Positions 34,807 through 43,630 of a stretch of 45,883 nt of DNA are shown piece after piece. The notes under the pieces are model-generated. The model saw only the letters and a list, made by a program, of their open reading frames with translations, was not told the DNA's origin and searched no databases. Numbering within the stretch: the first letter of the stretch is position 1; each line of letters opens with the position of its first letter. The stretch is taken from NCBI GenBank assembly GCA_029259635.1, contig JAJDEU010000059.1, positions 1-45,883 of the forward strand. The letters are read 5' to 3'. The translations under genes were made by a program, and so were the position numbers. The stretch comes from Planctomycetota bacterium (GTDB taxonomy: Bacteria; Planctomycetota; UBA1135; GCA-002686595).

Positions 34807-35853
34807 ATGGAATTACCCGTTCGAATCGATCCCGCTCAGCCCATGAGCGGAAACCTAACGGTGGATGGTGCCTGGGGCGCGGACGGCCTCAACCTGAGTC
34901 ACTGGCCCGGGAACACGACGCCGCCGGACTTGGTGCACGAGCTCTCCACGGGAAGCGCGCTCTACTTCGCCGAGCTCGGGGACGCGGAGCGCCAACGGCG
35001 CGCTCAAGGCGCTGGCGCGATCATCAACAATCACTACGACACCGACGGCGTCCTCGCGCTGTTCGCCACTCGCTTTCCGACACAAGCGCTCCCATTTCGC
35101 GAGGCGCTGTTAGAGGCAGCAGCTGCGGGAGATTATTTCACGGCACCGAACGAGCGAGCGCTCGCGCTCGATGCCTTGATCACGCGCTTCGTCGACCCGG
35201 CCTACTCTCGAGCCGCGCGCGCACTCGCGGCCAAACCCGATGCCGAGCGCTATACGAAACTCGCCAACCAGCTACTCGCCGAGCTCCCGGACCTCCTCGC
35301 CGCAGAAGCACTGCCGATGGAGGAGCTCTGGTTGCCCGTCGTGGAGCGCTACCGTTCGGATCGAGCTCAGCTCGAGAGCGCCCTTCGACAGGAACAGCCC
35401 GTGCGCGACCTCTGCGTGTTTACCGCGATGAGTCCGTGGAGTTCCGATGGACCCGGCAGGCATGCGCTCTTCGAAGCCACCGAGTGCGATCGAGTTCTCG
35501 TCATGGCACCGACCGACCAAGGCGGAGTGAGCGCTCGCTTGATCCTCTCCACGAGGTCTTGGTTCGAACCCATCTGCAAACAGCGCATGGCACGGCCGAA
35601 CTTGAACCAGCTCGCCGACAAGCTCAATCAACTCGACCCAACGCCGGCCTCCCCGCTCGCTTGGCGAGCACAGAAAATCACCGGCGCCTCACCCGAGCTT
35701 TGGTTCGGGACCGCGGAGCTCGACTCTTTTGCCGAACACTCCACCGCGCTCCGTCCAAGCGCCCTCACTCCCGTCGCCATTCGTCAAGCCGTCGAAGCGA
35801 GCCTCGAAAATCGAGCGGTCACTCCGACCGATCGTTCCCCCGAACCGACCTGA
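34807..35853 (+). CDS. Conserved protein with an NHYDTDG motif (DUF6687-like)
   Basis: A 348-residue soluble protein without a signal peptide. The N-terminal part contains GAIINNHYDTDGVLALFATRF (about residues 69-89, shown as a motif around NHYDTDG), which resembles the metal-binding N-H-x-D-x-D-G block of DHH-type phosphoesterases. Further along are GRHALFEATECDRVLVM and STRSWFE. I believe it belongs to the poorly described DUF6687 group, from memory. ATG 34807 is 24 bases after the TPR gene stop. The C-terminal 30 residues are low-complexity. Hydrolase activity is inferred only from the motif; no other DHH motifs (such as a clear DHH triad) are visible. Confidence 0.72.
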   Translation: MELPVRIDPAQPMSGNLTVDGAWGADGLNLSHWPGNTTPPDLVHELSTGSALYFAELGDAERQRRAQGAGAIINNHYDTDGVLALFATRFPTQALPFREALLEAAAAGDYFTAPNERALALDALITRFVDPAYSRAARALAAKPDAERYTKLANQLLAELPDLLAAEALPMEELWLPVVERYRSDRAQLESALRQEQPVRDLCVFTAMSPWSSDGPGRHALFEATECDRVLVMAPTDQGGVSARLILSTRSWFEPICKQRMARPNLNQLADKLNQLDPTPASPLAWRAQKITGASPELWFGTAELDSFAEHSTALRPSALTPVAIRQAVEASLENRAVTPTDRSPEPT

Positions 35854-35911
35854 TCGCGATCGCAAGCTCCGACGCGAATCGCCAGCCACGTGCGCGACTC
35901 AGGTCCGTCGC

Positions 35912-37852
35912 TCAGTCGGACTCATCGTCCCCTTCGCCGGTGTAACCGAGCCCATGCAGCTGGTCTTGTTCCCGCTGATCGAACTCGAGCAGCTCGCCGT
36001 CCCCAGCTTCCCGAGCCCCAGTCACCTTCGCTTCGAGCTTCGACATCAAGAGCTCGACCATGTGCGGGTTTTCTCCGGCCAGGTTTTTTTGTTCGCCCGG
36101 GTCGCTCAAGAGGCGGAAGAGCTGGGTGGGCGCCTTCCCGTCCCCCTTCACGAGCTTCCAGCCATCGACAACCAAGACTTTGGCCTCGTCATAAGGCGCG
36201 TAGGGACGGCCCCAGAGAATCGACTCCGCGAAGCCCACAAGATGAACGCCTTCCTGCTCTCCTCGCGCTTTCGAGACCAAGCTCGAGCCCGCAAGCCCCT
36301 CGGGAGCGCCGAGCCCGAGTAGGTCCATCACCGTCGGAAACACATCGATTGTGCGGACGGTCTCACGCACGCGACTCGGCGCGAGCGTGCTCGGCATGCT
36401 GATCAATAGCGGAACACGAAGGAGCTCGGTGTGCATCGAGTGACCGTGTTCAAACCTGCCGTGATCCCAAAACTCTTCACCGTGATCGGACTGAAAAAGG
36501 ATCAGCGGTTGGTCCGTCGCATCTGCGCGTTCAAAATATTCGAAGAGTCGCCCGAGCTCAGCATCCGTGTAGGCAATCTCGCCGTCGTAATGATCGGAGA
36601 GGAGAGCTTTTCGCTCGTCGCTCTGAGGTTGATCGCGAATGTCGCTCAAGGCCCAGGGATAGCCCTCAATACTCTCCACCGCAGTCGCCGAGAACTTCTG
36701 GTCGTAGGGAGCGGGCGCCGAGTAAGGCCAGTGAGGATCGAATAACTGAAGGAACACAAATCGCGGCAGCCCCTCATTCTGCTCAAGCCATTCCAGAGCG
36801 CGATCAACACCAGCGTTAGCGCTGTAACGCAAAAACATGTACTCGTCGAAGCCACGCGACATGCCCGTCTGCGGCGTCAAGTAGGGATTGAAGTAGAAGC
36901 CCGCCGTCCGATAGCCGGAGCCGGACAACGCGGTCGCCAGGGTCGGTACTTCGTCGATCAGTCGGTGGCCCGTCTTGGAAAGCTTCGACGCGTCACCTCC
37001 CGTCGTCCAGACCTCCGCTCGGTCGGTCACACCCGCTCGGTGCTCGCCGGGATAGAGCGATGTGAACAGTGAGCCGTAGGAGGGAAGCGTCCAGGGCGAC
37101 TGGCTCATGCAGTTCTCGAAGACGACACCTTTCGCCGCGAGTCGGTCGATGTTGGGCGAGGTGTCGCGTTCGTACCCATAGCAGCCAAGCCTGTCGGCGC
37201 GCAAGGTATCCACCGAGACGAGAATCACGTCGGGAGCTCTTCTCTGCTCCACTTCTAAAGAGGGCGTTCCGAAGGCCGCCGTCAGCTCCGCCTCGAGTTC
37301 CCCTCGAACCGTCACGGTAAAGCGCAGACGTCCCGGACCCGTGATGTCGGTAGCTACATCGATCCAGCGAGCTTGCTCCCCCTTTGAAATCTCTCCCCGC
37401 GCGACGCCGACCGACTCGTCTTCGGTAATGAGATCGACAGCGAAACCGACCGTGACCTCCTCGGGCAACGAACCGTTCTCGGCCAGTTGGATACCGAACG
37501 AGACACGAAGCCGACCGCCGCGCTCCAGGTGGACCTCGAAGCCTGCCGTCCCCTTCACGGGAAGTTGCCAGGCGTGCCTCTGGTCGGAGAGTACGGCCAA
37601 GATGCCCTCGCGCCCGCGCTCCATCTCCTCCTTCGGCGTACCCGGCTCAAACCACTCGCGGAACTCGAGAGCGGAAATGGACGGACTCGGCGAGCCGTCG
37701 AGAGGCTCCGTCGCGAGCTTCAGTAGATCGATCCAGGTGTCGCTCGCACGAACCTCGCTCGAGTTGTCCCCTGCTTCCGGAAGTTCCTCCACCCAAACGT
37801 CCTTGGTCTCGCAACCCACCGCAAAAAAGAGCGCTAGAGCAAGTGTCGCCAT
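35912..37852 (-). CDS. Sulfatase-fold lipoprotein with Thr at the nucleophile position
   Basis: About 646 residues of the alkaline-phosphatase/sulfatase superfamily. From ATG 37852 a signal peptide ends in the lipobox FAVGC; the frame stays open to GTG 37948. Residues 40-200 are a beta-rich domain. The sulfatase domain begins at VILVSVDTLRADRLGCYGYE (metal Asp), followed by SPWTLPSYGSLFTSLYPGEH. In classical sulfatases this block reads C/S-x-P-S-R; here Thr aligns with the formylglycine position and Arg is Tyr. LFQSDHGEEFWDHG supplies the second metal set. A Thr nucleophile is characteristic of phosphoglycerol and phosphoethanolamine transferases, so the substrate may be a phospho- rather than sulfo-ester. 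It is convergent with the DUF6687-like gene. Confidence 0.88.
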   Translation of the reverse strand: MATLALALFFAVGCETKDVWVEELPEAGDNSSEVRASDTWIDLLKLATEPLDGSPSPSISALEFREWFEPGTPKEEMERGREGILAVLSDQRHAWQLPVKGTAGFEVHLERGGRLRVSFGIQLAENGSLPEEVTVGFAVDLITEDESVGVARGEISKGEQARWIDVATDITGPGRLRFTVTVRGELEAELTAAFGTPSLEVEQRRAPDVILVSVDTLRADRLGCYGYERDTSPNIDRLAAKGVVFENCMSQSPWTLPSYGSLFTSLYPGEHRAGVTDRAEVWTTGGDASKLSKTGHRLIDEVPTLATALSGSGYRTAGFYFNPYLTPQTGMSRGFDEYMFLRYSANAGVDRALEWLEQNEGLPRFVFLQLFDPHWPYSAPAPYDQKFSATAVESIEGYPWALSDIRDQPQSDERKALLSDHYDGEIAYTDAELGRLFEYFERADATDQPLILFQSDHGEEFWDHGRFEHGHSMHTELLRVPLLISMPSTLAPSRVRETVRTIDVFPTVMDLLGLGAPEGLAGSSLVSKARGEQEGVHLVGFAESILWGRPYAPYDEAKVLVVDGWKLVKGDGKAPTQLFRLLSDPGEQKNLAGENPHMVELLMSKLEAKVTGAREAGDGELLEFDQREQDQLHGLGYTGEGDDESD

Positions 37853-38069
37853 CCCGCGACAGGAGGAATGAAGCGGACGGTGCAGGTCTCCTATCGACCT
37901 AGTGCAAGCCACCGAGATTTCCGAGCACCGCTTCATGTGTAGCTTCACGATTCGAAGTTTATCCAGCGCAGCTTAGCGCTTCAATTGCAACTCAATGGAC
38001 GCGACCCGACCGCACGGAACGAGAGGCACCAGCCTCCTCGTTATACCCCGAGTTCCTCTCCAGCCGCTG

Positions 38070-39347
38070 TCATTGAGGGCACTCTTCCTCATCGAGCCGA
38101 CAATCCGCTCCGCCTCGAGGTTGCCCCAGCCTCTTGGTGAAGAGCAGCGAAGTGATCAAGAGACCCAGCCCGCCAATCACAAACAACATGCGCAAACCCA
38201 CCATGGCCGAGACGAGCCCACCGATCATGGCCGCCGTGGACATCGCGAACTGACGTGAGGAGAGCACCAATCCCACGGCACTCCCTCGGCGCTCGACGGC
38301 CGTCTCTTCCGCCAGCAAGCCGAACGAGCAGGGTTTCACTCCGGCGGAGGCGAAGCCGAGGAAGAGCCGACTCGCCGCAAGCAGACTGTAGATCGGCACG
38401 ATGGCGTGCAGGCAGAGCGCGACACCGGTGAGCTGTGAGGAGCGCAGGATCATGCGACCGTGCCCGCGTTGATCTCCGCGATGTCCCCAGATCGGCATGC
38501 TGATCAAATCCGCGACCGCGACGATCGAGAACAGAGCGCCGGTGAGTTTGGGAACCAGCCCCGGATCTCCATCCCAAAGCTCTCGTACATACAGCTCCAT
38601 CTGCGGAGCCGTAGCGCCGATCGCGAACTGAACGCCGAACACAAGCATCAACATGCTGCGAAGAGCTGGGCTCTCTAAGTGTCCGCCCAAGTCGCGAATA
38701 AACTGCCGCAAAGCGGCGGCTCCCACCTCTCGCCTTCCGCGCGGTTGCTCACCACTCTCCGTCGTCCGCGAGACTCGCTCAGCGTCGGCGGGTACAAACA
38801 CGAGCACGATGATCGCGCTCATGAGGACTGCCGCGGCGACACACAAGAAGAGGCTGCCCACCCCGAGCTCCGTCTCCAGAAAAGCACCGAGAATCGGGCC
38901 GATGATGGTACCTACCGCCAGAGCCGACTGAAGCGAGCCGGTAACGCGTCCCTGGCGATTCGGAGGCGCAACGACTCCGACCAGAGTGATGCTCGGAGCG
39001 ACGAATCCCGAGAAGACTCCCTGCAGGGTTCGCAAGAGCAAGAGTTCGAGGGGCGAACGCGCGAAGGCCATCGCGCCGACGAAGAGTGCGATCGCAAAGA
39101 GCGCGCGCAGAATCATCAGCCGCCTTCCGTATCGATCGCCGACCGCGCCCCACACCGGCCCCATGAAAGCGGCCATCAGAGGCGCGGAGCCAAAGATCAC
39201 GCCCGTCCAGATCGAGATCTCGCCCGGATCCGTGAGTCCGAGGCTCTCGAGGTGCGAGGGAAAGAACGGCAGGAAGCTCATCATCCCGATCGAAGTGACC
39301 AGGTTGGAGAGCCAGACCGCCCAATAAATGCGTTTCCAGGAGTCCAT
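38070..39347 (-). CDS. Major facilitator superfamily transporter
   Basis: A 425-residue, 12-helix transporter. Motif A of the MFS follows helix 2 (GPVWGAVGDRYGRRLMIL near 64-81), a second copy stands in the C-terminal half (MPIWGHRGDQRGHGRMILR), and helix 5 carries the antiporter-like motif GTIIGPILGAFLE near 145-158. This layout is typical of drug/H+ antiporters of the DHA1 type. The loop between the halves is basic (GEQPRGRREVG). ATG 39347 has no strong ribosome-binding site. It lies 58 bases from the response regulator gene and may be cotranscribed with it. The substrate cannot be inferred. Confidence 0.92.
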   Translation of the reverse strand: MDSWKRIYWAVWLSNLVTSIGMMSFLPFFPSHLESLGLTDPGEISIWTGVIFGSAPLMAAFMGPVWGAVGDRYGRRLMILRALFAIALFVGAMAFARSPLELLLLRTLQGVFSGFVAPSITLVGVVAPPNRQGRVTGSLQSALAVGTIIGPILGAFLETELGVGSLFLCVAAAVLMSAIIVLVFVPADAERVSRTTESGEQPRGRREVGAAALRQFIRDLGGHLESPALRSMLMLVFGVQFAIGATAPQMELYVRELWDGDPGLVPKLTGALFSIVAVADLISMPIWGHRGDQRGHGRMILRSSQLTGVALCLHAIVPIYSLLAASRLFLGFASAGVKPCSFGLLAEETAVERRGSAVGLVLSSRQFAMSTAAMIGGLVSAMVGLRMLFVIGGLGLLITSLLFTKRLGQPRGGADCRLDEEECPQ

Positions 39348-39405
39348 GGAAGCGCGTCAGAGTTTCACAGCTTCGCGCCTCTGACAAGCGCTCGACGAGG
39401 AGGTT

Positions 39406-40878
39406 CTACTCCAGCTCGTCGAGTTCGTCGGCGAGACGCATTCGAATCTCACCCGCCTCAGCCTCTCTCGACAGAAAAGCCTCCACGACATCCGGATCGA
39501 ACTGCGTCCCCGAAACTTCGCGAACGTAATCGATGGCGCGCTCCATCGACCACGCTTGCTTGTAGGGTCGAACCGTCGTGAGCGCGTCAAAGCAGTCCGC
39601 TACCGAGAGCACTCGGGCGGAGATCGGAATCTCTGTGCCGACCAAGTTGTTCGGGTATCCGGTTCCGTCCCACTTCTCATGGTGGCAACCGGCGATATCG
39701 AAGGCCATGTGAAGGTAGCCGGGAGAGCTGGCTTCGTTGATGACCTGGCCCAGAATATCCGCCCCGAGAGAAGCGTGCTTTTGCATCACGGCCCACTCAT
39801 CCGGATCCAATTTTCCGGGCTTCAGGAGGATCGCATCCGGAATGCCGACCTTACCGATATCGTGAAGCGGCGCGGAGCGGATCAAGTCTTGAATGTACTG
39901 CTCGTCGATCTCTTCGAATCCGGGGCGCCCCACGAGAGCGTCCGCGATCAGCGCGCAGTAGCTGCTCACCCGCTCGATGTGTTTGCCGGTCTCGTTGTCG
40001 CGAGTTTCGGCGAGGCGGGCCATCGCGAAGACCACGGAGTGTTGCGCGGAGTCGCGCTCTTTTCGGCGGAGCTGATTGTGCGCCGCGACAGCCGTGAAGG
40101 AAGCGATCGCATGGAGCAGCTCATAGCCGCCCTCGGTCAGTGGCTCTCCATGCTGATCGAGTGTTGCGATCAAAAAGTGTCCAAGCTCGCCATCAGAAGT
40201 GCAGACGACTTCTTTGTGCACAGGACCCTCAAGAGCCGGCCCGGCATTGACGGCTGCGCTCGCCGTTCCCAGCGAAGTCAATTCCAATCGCAACCCGCGT
40301 CCGGGAAAGACTTGGCCTGCCGACTTGCAAGCGATCTCTGCGATCTGACGCAACGAACCTGCGGCCGACAGTTCATGTGCCAGGCTGGAGATATCGTGAA
40401 CGAGGGTACTGCGCTCTTGATTACCGCCCTCGAGCAACGAGGCCAGTCGGCCAACGGTCTCGCGAGTCGATAGGAGTTCGGCGGACAGCGCACCCTCCAC
40501 CTCCGCTCGTTCGTGCCTCGACAAGCCTTCGTCGAGGGCGTTCCAGAGAATTCGATGCGGGAGCGGCTTCTGAAGGAAACGAAAGACTTCGCCCTCGTTG
40601 GTTGCATGGAGCGATGTCTCGAGATCGGCATGGCCCGTCATCAAGATTCGGACGGTCGTGGGCCACTCTTCGCGGATGCGCGACAGAAGCTCGATGCCGT
40701 TACCGCCCGGCATTTGCTGATCGCTCACAACAACTGCGAAGGGCCCGCGCTCGCGGCACACGTCCAGAGCCTCCGCGCTGGATCCCGCCGTCGTGACGTC
40801 GAAGTCACTACCCATTAGGCGTGCTAATCCTTCGATGACATCCGTAGAGTCGTCGACAAGTAAGACCTTGTTATTCAT
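39406..40878 (-). CDS. Response regulator with HD-GYP domain (c-di-GMP phosphodiesterase)
   Basis: 490 residues. An N-terminal receiver domain (1-120) has acidic residues DD at 9-10, the phospho-acceptor Asp53 in VVVSDQQMPGG, the switch Thr in LMTGHAD and Lys104 in FLQKPLP. A middle region (125-280) is helical and GAF-like. The C-terminal HD-GYP domain has LAETRDNETGKHIERVSSYC, PLHDIGKVGIPD, HHEKWDGTGYP (the GYP motif) and ADCFDALTTVRPYK. HD-GYP enzymes hydrolyse c-di-GMP to pGpG or GMP on an Fe/Mn centre. GGGGAG precedes the ATG at 40878. No histidine kinase is adjacent. It connects to the c-di-GMP riboswitch elsewhere in the window only by shared messenger. Confidence 0.94.
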   Translation of the reverse strand: MNNKVLLVDDSTDVIEGLARLMGSDFDVTTAGSSAEALDVCRERGPFAVVVSDQQMPGGNGIELLSRIREEWPTTVRILMTGHADLETSLHATNEGEVFRFLQKPLPHRILWNALDEGLSRHERAEVEGALSAELLSTRETVGRLASLLEGGNQERSTLVHDISSLAHELSAAGSLRQIAEIACKSAGQVFPGRGLRLELTSLGTASAAVNAGPALEGPVHKEVVCTSDGELGHFLIATLDQHGEPLTEGGYELLHAIASFTAVAAHNQLRRKERDSAQHSVVFAMARLAETRDNETGKHIERVSSYCALIADALVGRPGFEEIDEQYIQDLIRSAPLHDIGKVGIPDAILLKPGKLDPDEWAVMQKHASLGADILGQVINEASSPGYLHMAFDIAGCHHEKWDGTGYPNNLVGTEIPISARVLSVADCFDALTTVRPYKQAWSMERAIDYVREVSGTQFDPDVVEAFLSREAEAGEIRMRLADELDELE

Positions 40879-41077
40879 CGACTCCCCGAGTGGAGCGATC
40901 GAGAACGGAGTTCGTCGCTAGAATCGAAGCGATCATCATGGGGAGAGTCATGTTGCGTCGGTACCCCTGCGAGTGCCTTCGCTATGACTTCGACCCCGGC
41001 GCCTCCACTCTTGAGCGGGGCTGGTTTCAGTTTGGCGAGCCCAGAAAAAACTTCCTAGGCCGTGCCGATTTTGGGAC

Positions 41078-42442
41078 TTAGTTGCGGTAGCTCTGCAAGG
41101 GAGCAGGAATCCGTCCGCCGCGCCGATGGAAAATCTCCGCTGCAAACTGACCTGGATCTTGAACGATCGCCGTGCCGAGCAAGCCGCCCCACTCCACGGT
41201 CTCACCGGGTCCCTTGCCGGGCACAGGAATGATCCGCACGGCGGTCGTCTTGTTGTTGACCATCCCGATTGCCATCTGATCCGCCACAATCCCCGTGATC
41301 ACCGAAATCGGTGTGTCGCCCGGTACAGCGACCATGTCGAGCCCGACGGAACACACAGTCGTCATGGCCTCAAGCTTGGCTAGAGAGAGCGCGCCCTTGC
41401 GCACCGCCTCGATCATGCCCTCATCTTCCGAGACGGGAATAAACGCGCCCGACAGTCCACCGACTCGCGACGAGGCCATCGCCCCGCCTTTCTTAACGGC
41501 ATCGGTGAGAAGCGCCAGGGCTGCCGTCGTTCCCGGCGCACCGGTCACGTCGACGCCGATAAGCTCAAGGATGTCGGCCACTGAGTCGCCGATCGCCGGA
41601 GTCGGAGCCAGGCTGACGTCGACGATGCCGAAGGTCGTCCCAAGTCGCTTGGCGGCTTCACGACCGACAAGCTCGCCCACGCGCGTGATCTTGAACGCCG
41701 TGCGTTTGATCGTCTCGGCAACGGCGACCAAGTCGGGCTCGGCTCCGAGCTTGGCCAGGGCAGCGCGAACAACGCCCGGACCCGAAACTCCGACGTTCAA
41801 GACGGTCTCGGGCTCACCGATTCCGATGTGAGCGCCCGCGACAAAAGGATTGTCTTCCACCACGTTGCAGAAACAAACGAGCTTGGCGCAGCCCAGCCCG
41901 CCCGTCTCGCGCGTCAGCTCGGCTGTCGCCTGAACGACTTCCGAAAAGCGAACGACCGCGTCCATATTGATTCCCGCGCGCGTGCTCGCGAGTGAGAGCG
42001 ACGCACACACGCGCTCGGTTTGCGACAGCGCTTCGGGAATCGAATCGAACAGTGCCCAGTCCGCTTTGCTGAAGCCTTTGTGAACGTAGGAGGTGAACCC
42101 GCCGATGTAGTCGACGCCGACTTCCGACGCCGCAGCATCCATCGCGCGCGCGATCGGAACGAGGTCCGGCGAGTTGCTGGCCGCCGCGATCAAAGAGATC
42201 GGCGTCACGGCAATCCGCTTATTCACGATCGGCACGCCATAGTCGGCTCCGATCGAGTCCGCCACTTCGACGAGGTTCTTCGCGTGATGAAGGATCTTGG
42301 TGTAGACCTTCTCGCAGGTGTTCTCGAGGCTGGGATCCGCGCAGTCGAGCAGATTGATCCCCAGTGTGGTTGTCCGAATGTCGAGCGTCTCGAGCTCGAC
42401 CATCCGAACGGTCTCCAGGATTTCGCGGTCGCTAAAAGGCAT
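41078..42442 (-). CDS. UPF0210 (DUF711, 'PFL family') protein
   Basis: A 454-residue cytosolic protein, full length, of the conserved UPF0210 family: IRTTTLGINLLDCADPSLEN near 22-41, GVPIVNKRIAVTPISLI near 68-84, YIGGFTSYVHKGFSKADWAL, and SLAPTPAIGDSVADILELIG. The family has the pyruvate formate-lyase-like fold in public classifications, but this sequence lacks a C-terminal glycyl-radical motif (no R-V-x-G-F/Y block) and the activity is unknown. It lies 15 bases after an ACT-domain gene, the normal genomic partner of UPF0210 in many bacteria. Unusually, both follow a microcompartment shell operon in the same orientation, with only short gaps. Confidence 0.93.
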   Translation of the reverse strand: MPFSDREILETVRMVELETLDIRTTTLGINLLDCADPSLENTCEKVYTKILHHAKNLVEVADSIGADYGVPIVNKRIAVTPISLIAAASNSPDLVPIARAMDAAASEVGVDYIGGFTSYVHKGFSKADWALFDSIPEALSQTERVCASLSLASTRAGINMDAVVRFSEVVQATAELTRETGGLGCAKLVCFCNVVEDNPFVAGAHIGIGEPETVLNVGVSGPGVVRAALAKLGAEPDLVAVAETIKRTAFKITRVGELVGREAAKRLGTTFGIVDVSLAPTPAIGDSVADILELIGVDVTGAPGTTAALALLTDAVKKGGAMASSRVGGLSGAFIPVSEDEGMIEAVRKGALSLAKLEAMTTVCSVGLDMVAVPGDTPISVITGIVADQMAIGMVNNKTTAVRIIPVPGKGPGETVEWGGLLGTAIVQDPGQFAAEIFHRRGGRIPAPLQSYRN

Positions 42443-42457
42443 GGGAGCGTCCGCTCT

Positions 42458-42961
42458 CTAAATCCGGTGCATGAATCGGAAGACCCGATCGTGCATCAAT
42501 TGAACCAAGTAGTCGTCGGATCCACCGAGGCACGCGAGCCGCTCTTGCAGGTCCCGAAAGTCGTGCGAGTTCGTGAGTTCGATGGAGAGCACCATGTGAA
42601 AGTGCCCGCCCACGACCTTTTGCGAGACGTCCAAGACGCCGACTCCGAGCTCCGCCAGAACGCCGGTGATCTCCGCCAGCACGCCCTGCCGATTCTTCCC
42701 GAAGGCCGTGACGATCCCGCCCTCGCCTGGGGTGCCGGCGGAAGGTTCCGGCAATTGCGGCAACCCCCGCATGGCAAAGCTCGCATCCGGTCCGCGATCG
42801 GGAGTCGGCTCGCTGTAGGAACCAGCGGCCGTTCGAATCGAAATGCCCGCCGCTTCCGCAACTTCCAAAGCTTGCGGAGTCACGATGGTCTTCTCGTCGA
42901 CGACGATCTCCATCGAGCCGGCGTTCTCCACATCTTCTGCTGTTAAGTATTGTCGCGACAT
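42458..42961 (-). CDS. ACT-domain (UPF0237-like) protein with EutQ/EutT-like N-terminal leader
   Basis: 167 residues. The C-terminal 90 form an ACT domain: VTAFGKNRQGVLAEITGVLA, VGVLDVSQKVVGGHFHMVL and the ending VFRFMHRI, as in UPF0237 proteins that pair with UPF0210. ACT domains bind small ligands, often amino acids. Residues 5-45 are extra: YLTAEDVENAG, then VVDEKTIVTPQALEVAEAAG and I. This matches by eye the opening of EutQ and EutT ('(I/L)T..D.(R)A', then 'I(I)TP.A.E.AE..G'), a small element found on microcompartment-associated proteins. A Pro/Gly linker (50-80) joins the two. The gap to the upstream BMC-T gene is 53 bases. A ligand-sensing partner of the microcompartment is inferred. 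Confidence 0.88.
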   Translation of the reverse strand: MSRQYLTAEDVENAGSMEIVVDEKTIVTPQALEVAEAAGISIRTAAGSYSEPTPDRGPDASFAMRGLPQLPEPSAGTPGEGGIVTAFGKNRQGVLAEITGVLAELGVGVLDVSQKVVGGHFHMVLSIELTNSHDFRDLQERLACLGGSDDYLVQLMHDRVFRFMHRI

Positions 42962-43014
42962 GTTCGTTCTCGGATGGCTCCTCTGCCCCTCGTGAAATCG
43001 GCTCGATCCCTCGG

Positions 43015-43617
43015 CTAGAGGTGGACAGCCAGGTTGGCGTGCGGGCGCGGAATGACGACTTGCTCGGCGAGCTGACCGCGCTCATCCGCGCAGCGCGCTC
43101 CAGCCATCACGGAAGAGCGCACATCGGAGACCTCGCCGGTCAACGTGAAGAAGCTCTTGCCGCCCAGTCCGTTGGCAATCCGCAAGTCGATCAGATCCAC
43201 GGTCGCGGTCTTCAATGCGACGTCGGCAGCTTGTATCGAAGCCGCCACGGTCTTGGTTTCAATGACACCGATCGCATCGAGCTGGCCGTTGACGTGCCCG
43301 CCTCGCCGGCGAAGCCCCGACTCGACCTGCGGGTGAATCTGCGGAATCAAGAGCTGGTCCACAAGCGTGTTGCCCGCGACCTCAAGGCCGCGGCTAAGTG
43401 CGAGCCGAACGTCCTCGACGCTGCCCGTGAACAGCATCACGTATTTTCCCGGCTGCACCGGCGACGAGAAGAGCATCTCCACATCCGCTTCCTTGAGGAG
43501 AGCGTCTGCGGCTTCGACTCCCCGCGCAACGGAGGAGAGCTCGAGTAACCCAATGCACGGCCCCACCGTCTGGTTCTCTGCGAGCGCTGGATTGAAATCG
43601 TTGACCGTCATGCTCAT
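43015..43617 (-). CDS. BMC-T shell protein (tandem-domain trimer, single-stacking type)
   Basis: 201 residues with two fused BMC domains. The first is IGLLELSSVARGVEAADALL with MLFSSPVQPGKYVMLFTGSV; the second is IGVIETKTVAASIQAADVAL with DLRIANGLGGKSFFTLTGEV, ending VIPRPHANLAVHL. Tandem BMC proteins assemble as pseudohexameric trimers that tile into the shell facets, with a central pore that can carry metabolites or a metal centre. No Fe-S cysteine is visible at the pore. ATG 43617 is chosen because AGGAAG lies just upstream (ATG 43611 is also possible); a longer frame to 43740 would run inside the BMC-P gene. The BMC-P stop is 13 bases upstream. Confidence 0.93.
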   Translation of the reverse strand: MSMTVNDFNPALAENQTVGPCIGLLELSSVARGVEAADALLKEADVEMLFSSPVQPGKYVMLFTGSVEDVRLALSRGLEVAGNTLVDQLLIPQIHPQVESGLRRRGGHVNGQLDAIGVIETKTVAASIQAADVALKTATVDLIDLRIANGLGGKSFFTLTGEVSDVRSSVMAGARCADERGQLAEQVVIPRPHANLAVHL

Positions 43618-43630
43618 CACTTCCTGTCTT

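Noticed and set aside
41078..42442. UPF0210 protein as an active glycyl radical enzyme of the microcompartment
   Set aside because: No C-terminal glycyl-radical motif and no activating radical-SAM enzyme in the window; only the fold family is shared.
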